64,000 nucleotides of DNA from Nymphalis io (Eukaryota > Arthropoda > Insecta > Lepidoptera > Nymphalidae). This document shows positions 36,586 to 47,400 of the stretch, piece by piece. The position numbers were made by a program, and so were the translations under genes. Below the pieces are notes generated by a model, which searched no databases, was not told the DNA's origin, and was given only the letters and a program-made list of their open reading frames with translations. Positions within the stretch are counted from its first letter, which is position 1; each line of letters begins with the position of its first letter. The stretch is taken from positions 5,332,001 to 5,396,000 of the forward strand of contig NC_065907.1 of NCBI RefSeq assembly GCF_905147045.1, given 5' to 3'.

Positions 36586-37339
36586 TTTTTTGCATACCAG
36601 AAATTTTATTGTTATAGATTAATCGTTGTTTGTTACTGCTTCTATCTAAATAACAAATAATATGGTATTAGTAATTTATTACGTCACAACCGGTTTACAC
36701 AAGCCGTAAGTTTTCCTACTTCGTTTAAAATATACCCGGAAAGTTTCTATTTCCAAGATTACAAATAACCCCTAGCCTTCTTAAACGCTCACGATATGTA
36801 TGTACATACAGCTGAGGAGCCGAGTATACTTGTGACGAAATGAGAATTCCGCTAGAGCTTTGAATCTAAAGTTAATCTTAAAAATAAAGTGAATTTACAT
36901 TTAGAATTTTGATACCAGTGACATTATTGTCAATGTCTAAAATATATTGAATTGAATTTAATGTTTATTTGAAGGGATAATGCGGCTTTAACTTGATTAT
37001 GTACCTACCACGAAATTTCCAAAATACATTGTGTGAAAAATACGACAACTTGTATTACTTTAATAGAGTTAAAAGCGGTCATAACTTGTTATGTTGTTTT
37101 ATATTACTTTATAAGATTCTACTAATGATAAAAACAATGTGAGCATCACGACATGAGATGACGGTTATTGAAACAGTTTAGAATTAAATAAAGCTGTACA
37201 TTACGTACAAAAAATACTAGTTTCGTAATAAAATAAAAATATATTTTTCTTATTATAATACTCTAGATATATGAGCGAATTACCACGAGAAACACAAGAG
37301 ATTATCTTAACTATCCACCCGATTAACTTGAAATTTGTC

Positions 37340-37425
37340 ACAGTTACTTCTTGCCCGATGTAAACGCTCACTAAGAACGGATTTTATCTACCCGTTCGAA
37401 GCCGGGCCAATTAGCTAGTTATATA
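37340..37425 (+). repeat. Dispersed repeat, partner of 3790-3890
   Basis: CACTAAGAACGGATTTTATC followed by TACCCGTTCGAAGCCGGGCC, in opposite orientation to the first copy. Confidence 0.5.
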
Positions 37426-37454
37426 TATAAACAAAGTATATGTTATTCGAGATT

Positions 37455-37740
37455 TACTGATGGTAGAGCTTTGTGCAAGCTCGTCTGGGTAGGTACCACC
37501 CACTCATCAGATATTCTGCCGCAAAACAGCAGTACTTGTTATTGTTGTGTTCCGGTTTGAAGGGCTTGTGAGCCAGTTTAATTACAGGCACAAGGGACAT
37601 AAAATCTTAGTTCCCAAGGTTGGTGGCGTATAAGCGATGGTTGACATTTCTTACAATGCCAATGTCTAAGGGCGTTTGGTGACCACTTCTCATCAGGTGA
37701 CCCATATGCTTGTCCGCCTTCCTATTCTATAAAAAAAAAA
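37455..37740 (+). mobile_element. SINE-A copy, full length with poly-A
   Basis: From TACTGATGGTAGAGCTTTGT to TTCCTATTCTATAAAA. It belongs to the CTAAGGGCGTTTGGTGACC variant and has GGCGTATAAGCGATGGTTG, lacking the CATTGGC part. Confidence 0.95.
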
Positions 37741-39440
37741 GATAAAACATTAACAATTATTATTTACTCATGCGTCATAACATCTTAATATCATAGTATA
37801 CAACCTGACAGTTAAATGGCGGATAATACAAATTGAATACACGTGTAACTTGTAAACAATATCGTTGAATAAACATAAGACAATACAGTTCGAAATCGTA
37901 CACGTATCATGAGAGATATCGCAATGGATCAATATGTTACTATACTGTTTCTATATTGTAATAATTCTATGAAGGACATTGATGGTTTCCCTGTGAATAG
38001 CATTATGATATTTGTGGTTTAATTTGCAATGTTTAGTGGGACGTTAGGACTTAATAGCCTTCACTAATATTATGCATACGATGAATATTAATTATCATAC
38101 GACCGCTGCGAGAATGCGTCCCAGGCATAACCAATGCAATTGACTATAAAATTATTATTATAGTAATGAATAATATAATTAAAAACTAAATAATTTTGCT
38201 TTAAGTTTTATAAAAGAACATATTTTATAAACCTATATACTACGTTGTTAAAGGTTTATGTCAACTGTTTATTGTTATAATGTACTAGTTACTCGACCCA
38301 GCTTCGCACGTTTCTACCCGGATTCTAAGGATCTATATAAAACTTTTTATTGAGGCGCAAATATACAAAGAAATATTCTAGCTTTTTTTTGAGCCAGTTA
38401 CCTTCACGGGTGTACGTAGAACAACTTATCGTATAAAAAGATAAATATAATAAACAATAAAAGGAGATTTCAGTTGTGGATAGTTTAGTCTCATCCGTCT
38501 GATCGATCGTCCCATGCGGTTTCATAAGTTTCATGGAAAACAAACGAAAAATAATAGAAATTTGTTTGATAAATTGCTTGCAGGGAATCAAAAACAAAAT
38601 CGTTTTGTGAACTTGTGCCTGAACGATTCCTTTGATGAAATCCCCTTCACAATCAGAAAAAAAATACCTTGACAGTTTAACGTTAGGTTAACATATTCGT
38701 ATTTCGACGTTTGGTACGTATTGCATCAAACAACTGCTTTCATATAAATATATTTATGTTTGATTCAACTGTGCGTTGTATTATATTATATTTTTTTCAG
38801 TTGAAAAATACATGCAAATGAGCTTAATAAATGTGAATTTGAAGTTCATACTACTTAGTAGTTTTCATTTGAATTCATTTCGATATTAGATGCGAGGGAT
38901 TTTGTACAGACACAGTATCATGTCTGCAGCACTCAATATATTAAGTTATTTTTTTATAATAATTATTATTTTATTTTTTGTATTATTATTTTTCGTGTAT
39001 AAAATACATGATTTCATATCAAATATTTATATACAAGTTACTATTGTTAAGTATACGAAGTTAAAATTTATAAAATATATTTGATCTAAAGAAATTCATT
39101 TTATGCAATTATCACAAGTCGTTATTTTTAAACTATATTAAACTATAAAATATAATATCTTATATATTCAACGCAACAATTCACAACGTCTTTCGTTTTA
39201 TAAGTTTCGTCGAACTTTGTATAATGATTACAAAGACCGATAATACTTTAGACATTGTTTACAAATTCATATCAGAATCAATAAAATTTAACATAATTTG
39301 CATTTAAAATGCATAGACATTCGACATTTTTATTGCAAGTAAATATAATTTTATTTTCTTGTTATTAAATAAAATTATTTTATTGAATTTGTTAAATTAA
39401 TCATTCATAAGAATTGTCAGCAATATTTAAATGAGACAAT
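37741..39440. other. AT-rich non-coding stretch
   Basis: No gene seen. 38285-38350 carries CGACCCAGCTTCGCACG, an old repeat phrase like that at 3790-3890. The 90-codon minus frame at 38325-38597 lies over it and has no recognisable domain. Confidence 0.5.
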
Positions 39441-39444
39441 TGTA

Positions 39445-39996
39445 TTATTTAAATAAAGTAATCAATGTTTTATATATCAATATAAGAAAAATAAAACAAA
39501 GTATTATGAGTTTCATAAGCTGTAAGCGTATAAGAGTACAACAAACCTTTAGTATGATATAAGGTTTTTTATTGAATTGAAAAAATATGTTAATATTTTT
39601 ACATTGTGGAGTTACGAGGATAATTCTAAATTCGAAACTCAAATTAATGAGAAAACTGCTTGGGCTTCCTTCAACATTAAACGTTTTATCACTTTCAGAT
39701 ACGTATACAAGTTCCGAACAAACGTCAGTCGGAAACTGAGAGCATCTGTCTGTTTCAGAGGAAATTTCTCTTGAACTATTATTAGAAACGCCAAATGTCT
39801 CCGATGCATTACTTTTCTCGCTTCGTCCGTTATTGTTCGAAAGTAGAAAACAATTGTTGGTTTCGTATTTTAAATTCTTGTATCGGGTAATTGTGGTCAG
39901 TTTAAAAGTTTTAGAAATGTAGATTAAAACTAAAAGAATAAAATAAAGTACGTATTTTTTTTTCTTATTTATGTTTGCACGCGTTGCATCGCGTGC
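39445..39996 (-). CDS. Unassigned long open frame, exon-like, no start codon
   Basis: I do not recognise this product. One minus frame is open for 184 codons, from 39996 to the stop at 39445, with no ATG upstream of its hydrophilic middle. In this AT-rich DNA a stop is expected every 14 or so codons, so such a run is unlikely by chance. The middle is rich in Ser, Asn and Glu with few hydrophobics (for example SNASETFGVSNNSSREISSE). A strong acceptor-like sequence (TTATTTTATTCTTTTAG, AG at 39931-39930) and a donor-like AAAG|GTTTGT at 39547 would frame an exon of about 383 bases. The part after 39600 is more hydrophobic and may be intron. It could be an exon of an unrecognised gene or a decayed transposon. 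The opposite-strand frame at 39577-39774 is its shadow. Confidence 0.35.
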   Translation of the reverse strand, partial: ARDATRANINKKKKYVLYFILLVLIYISKTFKLTTITRYKNLKYETNNCFLLSNNNGRSEKSNASETFGVSNNSSREISSETDRCSQFPTDVCSELVYVSESDKTFNVEGSPSSFLINLSFEFRIILVTPQCKNINIFFQFNKKPYIILKVCCTLIRLQLMKLIILCFIFLILIYKTLITLFK

Positions 39997-40246
39997 TTAA
40001 ATTTTAGCATATAATAATTTTAACGAATAAATCGAATGAATTAAATTAAATAACGCTTGTAGGTATCTATAATATAAATACGTGAACCACCCCACGTTGT
40101 ACCCCTTTTACCGCCAATTGCGTGGACGAAGAAGAATGAAATTTTGCACAGTTAAAGCTTAGATAGAGAAGTAGTGCAAAAAGTTAAAATTTTTGTGAAA
40201 TATACATTAGAAATACCTTAAATTAATAAAATAAAACATCACACAA

Positions 40247-40267
40247 TAAAACACACACACACACATA
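40247..40267. repeat. CA microsatellite
   Basis: ACACACACACACACA within an A-rich context, about ten dinucleotides. Confidence 0.85.
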
Positions 40268-40499
40268 CGCAATTACGCATTGAACACGCGTCCTCTTGGA
40301 ATGTTTAGTCTTTGGTCAAACTGAAATGGGATTAATATTATATCATCTCTTTGCTTATGATTTATCCTACAATTTGTCTAATTGATATTTGTGCGTTATA
40401 ATATATTTATTTTGCCATTTCTTTAATTATTTATTAAAAGTTTTGCTTCACAACTAAAAATTAATAAATTATTATCTGTAGGAACCGCACGCGACTCAA

Positions 40500-40549
40500 A
40501 AACAAAACTTGATTGCGACAAACGCAGTTGTCACAATCAAGTTTTGTTT
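40500..40549. repeat. Hairpin, 22-bp stem with one mismatch, 6-nt loop
   Basis: Bases 40500-40521 pair with 40528-40549 at 21 of 22 positions, with loop ACGCAG. It lies about 290 bases before the gag-like frame at 40841, so it may belong to that element's 5' region. Confidence 0.9.
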
Positions 40550-40840
40550 ACAATTTCGAGTTTTCAGTGTTTTTTTGTGCAGTTTTTACATAAAATTAAT
40601 ATTGCATACGTATTGTCCTTAAACTCCACCAGGTTTCTTTACTTACCAGCCTCGAGGCTGCGTGTGAGCAAGGTCAGTTAATGCAGTGACAATTAATACG
40701 TGAATATTATAAAGGTGTAAACAAAGCCTAACAGATCAATTATAATAACACGGTTTAAGTGCGTGCTGTGAACATTAACTTGGTATTTAACATCATAAAA
40801 CTTTAAATTTAGTTTCGTGGCTCCTGACAAAAGTTTTAAA

Positions 40841-41175
40841 ATGGCGGTTAAAAATTCAACGTTTTACCTACCGAAGTTGCTTATAAACAACGAAATAAAT
40901 AACAATTGAGTTTGGACAAAGTGGCTGCTACATTTCGGACTATATTTATTAGCCACTGACTTAGATAAGGTGTGTGAAAATAGAAAAATCGCAATTTTAT
41001 TACACTCGATTGGTGGAAAAGGTGTCGAAATATTCAATAAATTCAACATTGAAAAAAAGAAATCACAAGAAGAGCTCATTAATAAATAAAACAATTATGG
41101 ACAGACATGCAATTTTCATAAGAAAACAACGCAAAGACGAAGATATACACAATTATCATGAAAATCATTGGTCCG
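40841..41175 (+). pseudogene. Ty3/Gypsy-like gag remnant
   Basis: From ATG 40841 one frame gives a short start (MAVKNSTFYLPKLL), a TGA at about 40907, then a gag-like run including WTKWLLHFGLYLLATDLD, KIAILLHSIGGKGVEIFNKF and KKKSQEELINK to a TAA near 41088. A shifted frame continues with RHAIFIRKQRKDEDIHNY. The order (W..F..YL.A..L followed by ALLH.IG..A..I) is that of retrotransposon gag proteins of the Ty3/Gypsy group, from memory. It has one internal stop, a frameshift and no zinc knuckle, protease or RT after it; a LINE remnant on the other strand follows. It cannot work. Confidence 0.7.
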
Positions 41176-41289
41176 TGATATATTTATAGCAAATATTTGC
41201 TAGAGTAGCTTGCACATACATCGGTCATAGCGCAACAAAACACAGAGCGCATATATAAAAGCACTGAATCTTCGTCGTCATTGTCTTCT

Positions 41290-41881
41290 AATGAATATCA
41301 AGTGATGAAGGAGGAGTAAAAGGGTGAAACAACACACAGTATAGAATAGAGAGGATTTGCATTTTCTAGCAAAGCCTGATGGGTAATCAATTTAGACGAG
41401 AACGAAATTGTGAAACATGTTCATATTTGCCTAATCCATATATATATCAAATAAAAGTATTTTGAAGTCTCTCAGTTTTATTGAATTGGTCTTCGGTTAA
41501 TGCTACAAAGTTTGCATCAACATAATCAAGAATAGGAAGAAGTTGATATGTGCGAGCATTATTTAAAAGAAAATGTTGAAGACAATGCAAAAACCTCAGA
41601 GCTGCAAACACTTTGCTGCTGTTGTCATTCATATGGTGAGTCCAGCGAAGAATATTATAACAAAAAATTACTATGTTTTTATCATGATCACAATAAGGGA
41701 TCAAAATATTGTCAAACATTATGGATGGCAAGGAAGACCAGTCGACTTTTGATATTTGTTTCCGGCTGCCAATAATGATGGCTTGAAATTTGCTAAGGTT
41801 GACATTAAGACCTAAAGATTCACCCCACTCAAGAAAGATATTGTGGCCATAATTCATCCTTGGGATAGCCATAGCTGCCAA
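41290..41881 (-). pseudogene. CR1/Jockey-type LINE reverse transcriptase remnant (thumb region)
   Basis: The 144-codon minus frame covers the part just after the RT active site: a LEWGESLGLNVNLSKFQAI block (the GL.VN..K.Q motif), IIIGSRKQ, an FDNILIPYCDHDKNIVIFC block, and LPILDYVDANF in the thumb. Past the stop at 41447 the homology continues in other frames (LLENANPLYSIL) to about 41290. The YADD box that should lie some 30 codons upstream is missing. Compared with the family, a few residues are lost between NNARTYQ and LLPILDY. This is an immobile fragment; which clade of the CR1/Jockey group it is cannot be fixed by eye. Confidence 0.75.
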
Positions 41882-42754
41882 AACTATAATAAATTCTATT
41901 CAGATATTCATATTATATATTTGAAAAAAATCCATTGTGCCCATTTTATTGTACAGCCGAATAATGGAAATATAAAATATATAAATTATTTATTTACTGC
42001 ACTTATTTAATGTTACAATGTTTTAGCTATGTGATTTAATTTATGTAGATAATATGCTATAAGTGTCATAACATTGTAAGTTTCCCTTAAAAATAATAAT
42101 AATAATTAACAATAAACCTACCAGAATGGTCAAATGACCGCTTTTTAAACTTTCATCAAAACTGTTACCTGCTTTTTTATATTATATATTTTTTCTATAT
42201 TATGTAAGCCCTTAAGCAGCTTATTAAAATGTATGTCAAGTTCAATGGTTATAATTTATTTTTAATTGGCTTATTTTTTGTTTATTATTTGTTTATATTG
42301 TATTTGATTTAATAAAAATATAATCGGTTTCAGAACGTCATTGGTATTGTTTGGTAAAAAAAAAGTTAAAAAAATAGTTTTTTCCGCACATATGTAAAAA
42401 ACAGAGAACTGAACGATTGTCATCGAATTAACAATATATTATATTTTGTTATAATTAAATTAAAAATATCTCATAAGTTATTATATTAAAGATATTAAAA
42501 TTAACACATAATAAAATTTAATACTTCTAATGGTGTATTTATTAATATTGACTTAATGGATTGAAGAAAAAATATTTTATACACATCTTCCGATCTACAA
42601 TATTATATGATTATGTTGCTATTATTTGTTGGATTTAGTTAATACTGTAAATGAGCAAGTGCACCTCTATTTTTTTTATTGTATTTTATCAAACTCAGGT
42701 TAAATAAAACTGTTCAACTCACTGAAAACTTTATTTATAATTAATAATCGAAGC
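41882..42754. other. AT-rich non-coding stretch
   Basis: No gene seen; very AT-rich with A/T runs and no recognised repeat. Confidence 0.6.
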
Positions 42755-43015
42755 ACCTCTTTGTAAACGGCTTTGTGCATGCCCGTCTTGGTAGGTACCA
42801 CCCACTCATCAGATATTCTACAGCTAAACCGCAATGCTTAGGATGGTTCCGTTCTGGTTGGAAGGATGAGTAAGCCAGTGTAACTACAGGTACAAAGGAT
42901 ATAATATCTTCGTTCCCAAGAGGAGGAATGGTTGATATTTCTAACATAGCCAATGTCTAAGGACAGGGGTGATCATTTAACATCAGGTGACCCATTTGTC
43001 TGTCTTACCTATAAC
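42755..43015 (+). mobile_element. SINE-A copy, diverged
   Basis: TGGTAGGTACCACCCACTCA, GGAAGGATGAGTAAGCCAGT, CAATGTCTAAGGACAG and ATCAGGTGACCCATTTGTC follow SINE-A in plus sense. It ends in ATAACATAAATAATAATAAT rather than pure A. A 70-codon minus frame over it is chance. Confidence 0.85.
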
Positions 43016-43450
43016 ATAAATAATAATAATAAATTTTATTTGAACTCAAAAACATGTACACAATTGTAGTTGGCAGTTTTATCTAAATCTAGGGTTTTTA
43101 CATAAGCCACATAGGTGGTGGTACCTTTGACTCCGAAACTAATATAAATTTTAATATCAGTCAGCGATTCTGATATTACAATTTTTATATCCATATTATT
43201 TATATCAAAAAAATACGTTTGCGGTATTTCCTTTCGACGCTAAAATTACTTAGTTCCTCGCAGAGCTCACTCTGGAGCATGCAAGTTCTCATTAAAATCG
43301 GTGTCCGCCATGTTCAACGATAGGCAATGGGACTTTTGATTGTCATAGGGAAGCACACTTTATAGGAAAGCACACTTTAAGAGGGAACTATATACTCTTC
43401 CCTCATGGATGGTATTCTTGGAATGAAAACTACCTCTCATCAAGCACATT

Positions 43451-43706
43451 GTAAAATTAATCTGTAGGAATTACGGCAAAGTAAGGAATGAGTATGTCAG
43501 GGGACGATCCCCAATGTAACACCAATTTTTGAAAAATTGAAGGAATGTCGACTGCGCTGGTACGGCCATATCCTGAGTCGTGGCGATGATCATCTCATCA
43601 AGAAAGCTTTAAATATCACGGACCGAGCGCGGGGAATAGGGTGACCGCCCACAACCTGGTGGTCAAACATGCAAAAAGAGGCCCACAATGAAAATCTGAG
43701 TACATA
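43451..43706 (+). pseudogene. RTE-like LINE ORF2 C-terminal remnant
   Basis: Pieces in shifting plus frames read CRNYGKVRNEYVRG, then TPIFEKLKECRLRWYGHILS and RGDDHLIKKALNI, then RPPTTWWSNMQKEAHNE. The RLRWYGH...R......K.L.....GRP...W pattern is the familiar C-terminal end of RTE-like LINE ORFs. There are at least two frame changes, and no RT or endonuclease part is nearby, so it is a 5'-truncated dead copy. Confidence 0.7.
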
Positions 43707-44256
43707 GACGAGCCTGAAAGAAGCTTTCTAGCGCAGACATACAAGGAGACCCGACCTCAGCTGAACTGGGAAGAGGTTTTGGACAAAGAAGAAGAGGAAT
43801 TGAGTCATGTTGAGGTAAAGCTTCGAGATAGGCATGCGTCCGATATATCAAAACGAATTCAAAACTGATTTCAAACACAAATCGATTCGTATCGATTTTA
43901 CAAACTAAAAATCCGATTTCAAAAATGATCCTTTTTTTTTTCTTTTCTCGCAGTGGAAACATTCAGAAAGGTACCCGGGTCCTATGGGGGTGCAACCGGG
44001 TTATGTAGGATTCTTACCCACTAAAACCACTGCGATGGCCGTCCTCAGCACGGATCGGAGAGGCTGCGGGATCGTGTTGATATAACGCATCCACGGCCTC
44101 TCCCGTGCTTTGCTCCACTCGTGGCTCGGCGGAGCTCTCATCAGGGGGCGAATCTCGCCCCCCCGCACTCCTCGCTAGTGCGTACGGCAGTTCGAGGTCA
44201 TCACGGCTGCCATCCTCCACAGGGCCTTCTGAAATAGGACACGTGAGGCCCCCACC

Positions 44257-45240
44257 TCACGCATCCACGGTCCCAGGGTAACGCCCTATCTTTAAAGCCC
44301 CGGGCGTCTGGGCTATGGGAGGGCCGAGACGACGCTGTCGTCGTCTCCGCCGAGCAGGATCGGCCCTTTCCCGTTCCCGCTCCACCGTCTCCTTCTGAAC
44401 TATGACGGTCTCACAGAAGGAGGCTACGGCCCTCCACGCCGATTCCCTGCGAAGCATCGCCGACACGATTGCTTGCAGGGACAGGTCTTGTCCGACTTCA
44501 CGGACCAGGATCTCGCTCTCCGCACTCCATGCGGGGCACACCTCCAACGTATGCTGAGCTTTGTCCGCGCCACAGTGGTGACACATCGCCGTCGATTCGC
44601 GTCCGATCTTACACAGGTATTCTCCAAAACAACCGTAACCGGTCATTACCTGCTTAAGTCGGAAGGTGAGTCGTCGCTTTCGTCTCATCCATGCTTCAAA
44701 GGCTGGCAGGATCGCTGCAACGACGCGTTTGCGTGCGTATCGTTCTTCACAGAGACGGTCGCGCCACGTCGCAAGAGCCCTCCGGTGTTCCTGCCGCTTC
44801 AACGCCTCGAGCGCACTCGAATTGGGCGCGCTTTCACTGTTCTGGCGGAGGATGCGCGTTTGTTGGTAGACCCTCGCATCCATATCCGCCAGAATATCCA
44901 AGGGCGGAAAGCGCGCTAGGACGGTTGCCGCCTCGTAGGATATCGTGCGATATCCCTGCACTATGCCATGGATGGCCACTCTCCGCTGCGAACTTTGGAT
45001 CTTAGTCCTGCAGCGGCGGACGCCCGATAGTCTGTGAGACCGAAGGTGCCCCGTAGTGGGCCATCGATCGCACGACACCGACATAGAGACGGCGAACTTC
45101 CTCCCTCGGTCCCCCGAGATTAGGCAGCAGTCTGTGCATGGCATCCGCTACCTTCTCGATCCGGGGGGCTAGGCGCTCGAAGTGCTCCCCGAAGCCCCAG
45201 CGACGATCCAGTCTGAGGCCCAAGTATTTCATGTACCTGG
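44257..45240 (-). pseudogene. R1-type ORF2 C-terminal domain
   Basis: Two overlapping minus frames. The first (around 45002-45240) holds the thumb region: YMKYLGLRLDRRWGFGEH, PNLGGPREEVRRLYVGVVRS and MAHYGAP. The second runs on through RISYEAATVLA-like sequence (it reads RTISYEAATVLARFPPLDIL) and a CCHC finger, CHHCGADKAQHTLEVC (about 44583-44536), as found at the C-terminus of R1-clade ORF2. A frameshift separates the two frames near 45000. Confidence 0.82.
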
Positions 45241-45244
45241 ACGT

Positions 45245-45850
45245 ATGAGTCACCAACGCGGACCTGCGAGTCAGGCGGTTCCCTGCTCCTTGGCAGTTTA
45301 TGGAACCATAGCGCCTCCGTCTTATGGGATGCGATCCGAGGCCCCAAAACTGACCCCTGTGGGACACCACAGCAAACCTCCCTCCGGGTCCTCGTACCGT
45401 CTTGCTCCATATACGAAACGTATCTGTCGCGCAAGTAGCCACCGATGATCGCCTGCAGGTAAGGAGGCACATGATGGTGTATGAGTGCCCCCCTAATAGC
45501 GTCCCAGGGCAACGTGTTGAATGCGTTGACGATATCGAGACTTATCGCCAACACCACGCCACCCCGGGCCACCGCCTGCTCCGACAGAATCCGGACGCGC
45601 AAGATTGCGTCAATAGTCGAGCGGCCCTTTCGGAAGCCGAACGGACACTCAGCCAGGTCGGGGCCGACACGCGACAGATGCTCAGACAGACGAGAAGCGA
45701 CAATTCGCTCAAAAAGTTTGCCAGCCTCATCGAGTAGGCATATAGGACGGTAAGCAGAGAGAGATTCTGCAGCCCTGCCATCCTTCTTCAAGAGAATCAA
45801 ATTCGCCTCCTTCCAGACCTTGGGGAACGTGGCAGTACGGAAGCAGCTGT
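45245..45850 (-). pseudogene. R1-type reverse transcriptase lacking the YADD box
   Basis: The 226-codon frame holds RT motifs in order: SAYRPICLLDEAGKLFERIV, FGFRKGRSTIDAI, the first catalytic Asp in LAISLDIVNAFNTLPW, and GVPQGSVLGP. It then passes straight to RIASHKTEALWFHK, which belongs after the active site. About 60 residues, including the two Asp of YADD, are missing at a clean in-frame junction near 45338. The frame later shifts near 45240. Upstream it runs into the SINE-A at 45863-46158. Inactive. Confidence 0.85.
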
Positions 45851-45859
45851 CAAACAGCC

Positions 45860-46158
45860 GCCTTTTTTTTTTTTATAGAATAGGAAGGTGGACGAGCATA
45901 TGGGCAACCTGATGGTAAGTGGTCACCAAACGCCCTTAGACATTGGCATTCTAAGAAATGTCAACCATCGCTTATAGCCAATGCGCCACCAACCTTGGGA
46001 ACTAAGATTTTATGTCCCTTGTGCCTGTAATTACACTGGCTCACTCACCCTTCAAACCGGAACACAACAATATCAAGTATTGCTGTTTTGCGGTAGAATA
46101 TCTGATGAGTGGGTGGTACCTACCCAGACGAGCTTGCACAAAGCCCTACCACCAGTAG
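45860..46158 (-). mobile_element. SINE-A inserted in the R1-type ORF2
   Basis: A full reverse SINE-A from a poly-T run and ATAGAATAGGAAGGTGGACG to AGCCCTACCACCAGT. The LINE reads up to it on both sides (KHAIDSTSP on one, RRLFDSCFRTATFPKVWKE on the other), but about 20 residues expected between these blocks are missing. No target-site repeat is visible. Confidence 0.93.
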
Positions 46159-46489
46159 GGTGATGTGCTATCAATCGCGTGTTTTAGCTCCTGCTCAGTC
46201 ACTCCCAGCTCGTCGGACCAGGCTGATAATGGCAGGAAGGCCGGGGGACTTGACCGGATCACTGGGAAGAGTACTTCTATCACCCTTCTCAGTAAAAGTC
46301 TCCGTCAGTGAGGGCATCCACGGGCGCAACACTACCCGGCGCTTGGGGCGGCCGGTTCGGGGCATAGAGACGTCGCAGACTGACGTCATCGTATCCCTGA
46401 GTCGAACCGACTCACCTTCTGGATCGAATAAGACCTCTTCGGCGTTTCCCGACCAGGCCGTGACGATGGCAGTAGCTTCAAGGTTAGTC

Positions 46490-47160
46490 TCGACTTAGCC
46501 GCTTAAGGGACCATCGATGCGGTAAGTTGCCTTCTCGACGATAGCTGGAACGTTCGGGACGACGGAGAGCTACATCGAATACGATGTAGCGGTGGTCTGA
46601 TCGTGTGACCGCCTCTTCCGCAACGCGCCATCCCGACAGCAAGCGAATTGCAGCAGAACTCGACCATGTGAGATCGACGACAGACTTGCCCTGCTACCGT
46701 ACGCACGTGCTCTCCGCACCTTGGTTTGCTAGCCGGAGGTCCAGAACAGCCGCCCATTCGAGTAACGTCTCTCTCGGATCGTCTCTAGGGTTGCCCCAAG
46801 CCTTGGCGTGGGCATTGAAGTCTCTTAGGACAATCAAGGGACGGGGCAGGCATCTGCGTACGCAGCTTGCCAGCCCGTCCAGGTACACCTCGAAGTCGGC
46901 GAGGGACCTATTAGGAGAGACGTAGCAACCGATGATAGCCAGAGAGCCCTACCTTATAGCCACGAATCCCTGTCCCTTTTCGAGCAAGGAACAAGGTGGG
47001 ACCCCTTCACCACCCGCCCAATACACGGTGACGGTTCCAGTTACGTCCCCGAACCCCCAAACCAGCGAGGGTGGTCGGGGTCATTATAGGGCTCCGCTAT
47101 GACTCCGAGACCTGAGGACCGCTCCGCAACGGTCTGCATCAGCAATTGCTGAGTGTTGCG
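46490..47160 (-). pseudogene. R1-type endonuclease domain
   Basis: Minus frames give, in order: ILQANLNHYRNTQQLLMQT (ORF2 start), AERSSGLGVIAEPYNDP, VTVYWAGGEGVPPC, SPNRSLADFEVYLDGL, VLRDFNAHAKAWGNP (the DFN motif), and TRSDHRYIVFDV (the SDH motif). Key APE-type endonuclease residues Asp, Asn and His are still readable. Small indels divide the frame. Product would nick DNA target sites; no longer intact. Confidence 0.82.
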
Positions 47161-47249
47161 GTAGTGGTTAAGGTTCGCCTGCAGTATCTCTATACCCGCG
47201 AATTGGAGATTTCCATTGCCTCCAGCGGGTTAGGGCCCGGTGCTGAGGC

Positions 47250-47400
47250 AGAAGCCTCGGGAGTCGTCTGGGCTGAAGTAGGAGGAGAAGCTTTCTTCTT
47301 TCCCTTACTCCTCGTCGGGCAGCATCCTTTGGCTCCGAGACGGTGTGCCGAAGGACAACCCATGTCTGCGCATAAAGGACACTTCTTTGATGTTCAAAAA
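47250..47400 (-). pseudogene. R1-type ORF1 C-terminal zinc knuckle
   Basis: The minus frame reads CPLCADMGCPSAHRLGAKGC (47383-47325), a CCHC knuckle as found at the end of R1-clade ORF1, then a basic stretch (RSKGKK) and a Ser/Pro/Ala-rich end. It lies immediately before the ORF2 start, as expected. The 5' rest of ORF1 is missing. Confidence 0.78.

Larger units (their letters stand above)
35171..37454. other. AT-rich non-coding stretch
   Basis: No gene seen. Contains dispersed repeats at 36465-36585 and 37340-37425. A 64-codon minus frame at 35794-35988 shows no family features. Confidence 0.55.
43930..47400 (-). mobile_element. R1-clade non-LTR retrotransposon remnant (GC-rich)
   Basis: The block is clearly more GC-rich than its flanks. 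Read on minus it has, in order: the end of ORF1 with a zinc knuckle, ORF2 endonuclease, a SINE-A insertion, RT, C-terminal zinc finger, and a 3' region ending near an A-rich run (about 43930-43945). The order and motifs fit the R1 clade. It is broken by frameshifts, stops and an RT deletion, and cannot move. Confidence 0.88.

Noticed and set aside
39577..39774. 65-codon plus-strand ORF
   Set aside because: It is the shadow of the much longer minus frame at 39445-39996.
40818..40828. TGGCTCCTGAC as a retrotransposon primer-binding site before the gag remnant
   Set aside because: The bases before it (TTTCG) do not end an LTR in CA, and I could not match it to a known tRNA 3' end with confidence.
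44469..45005. Several 60-148 codon plus-strand frames in the GC-rich island
   Set aside because: GC-rich DNA has few stops; these are opposite-strand shadows of the R1-type ORF2.
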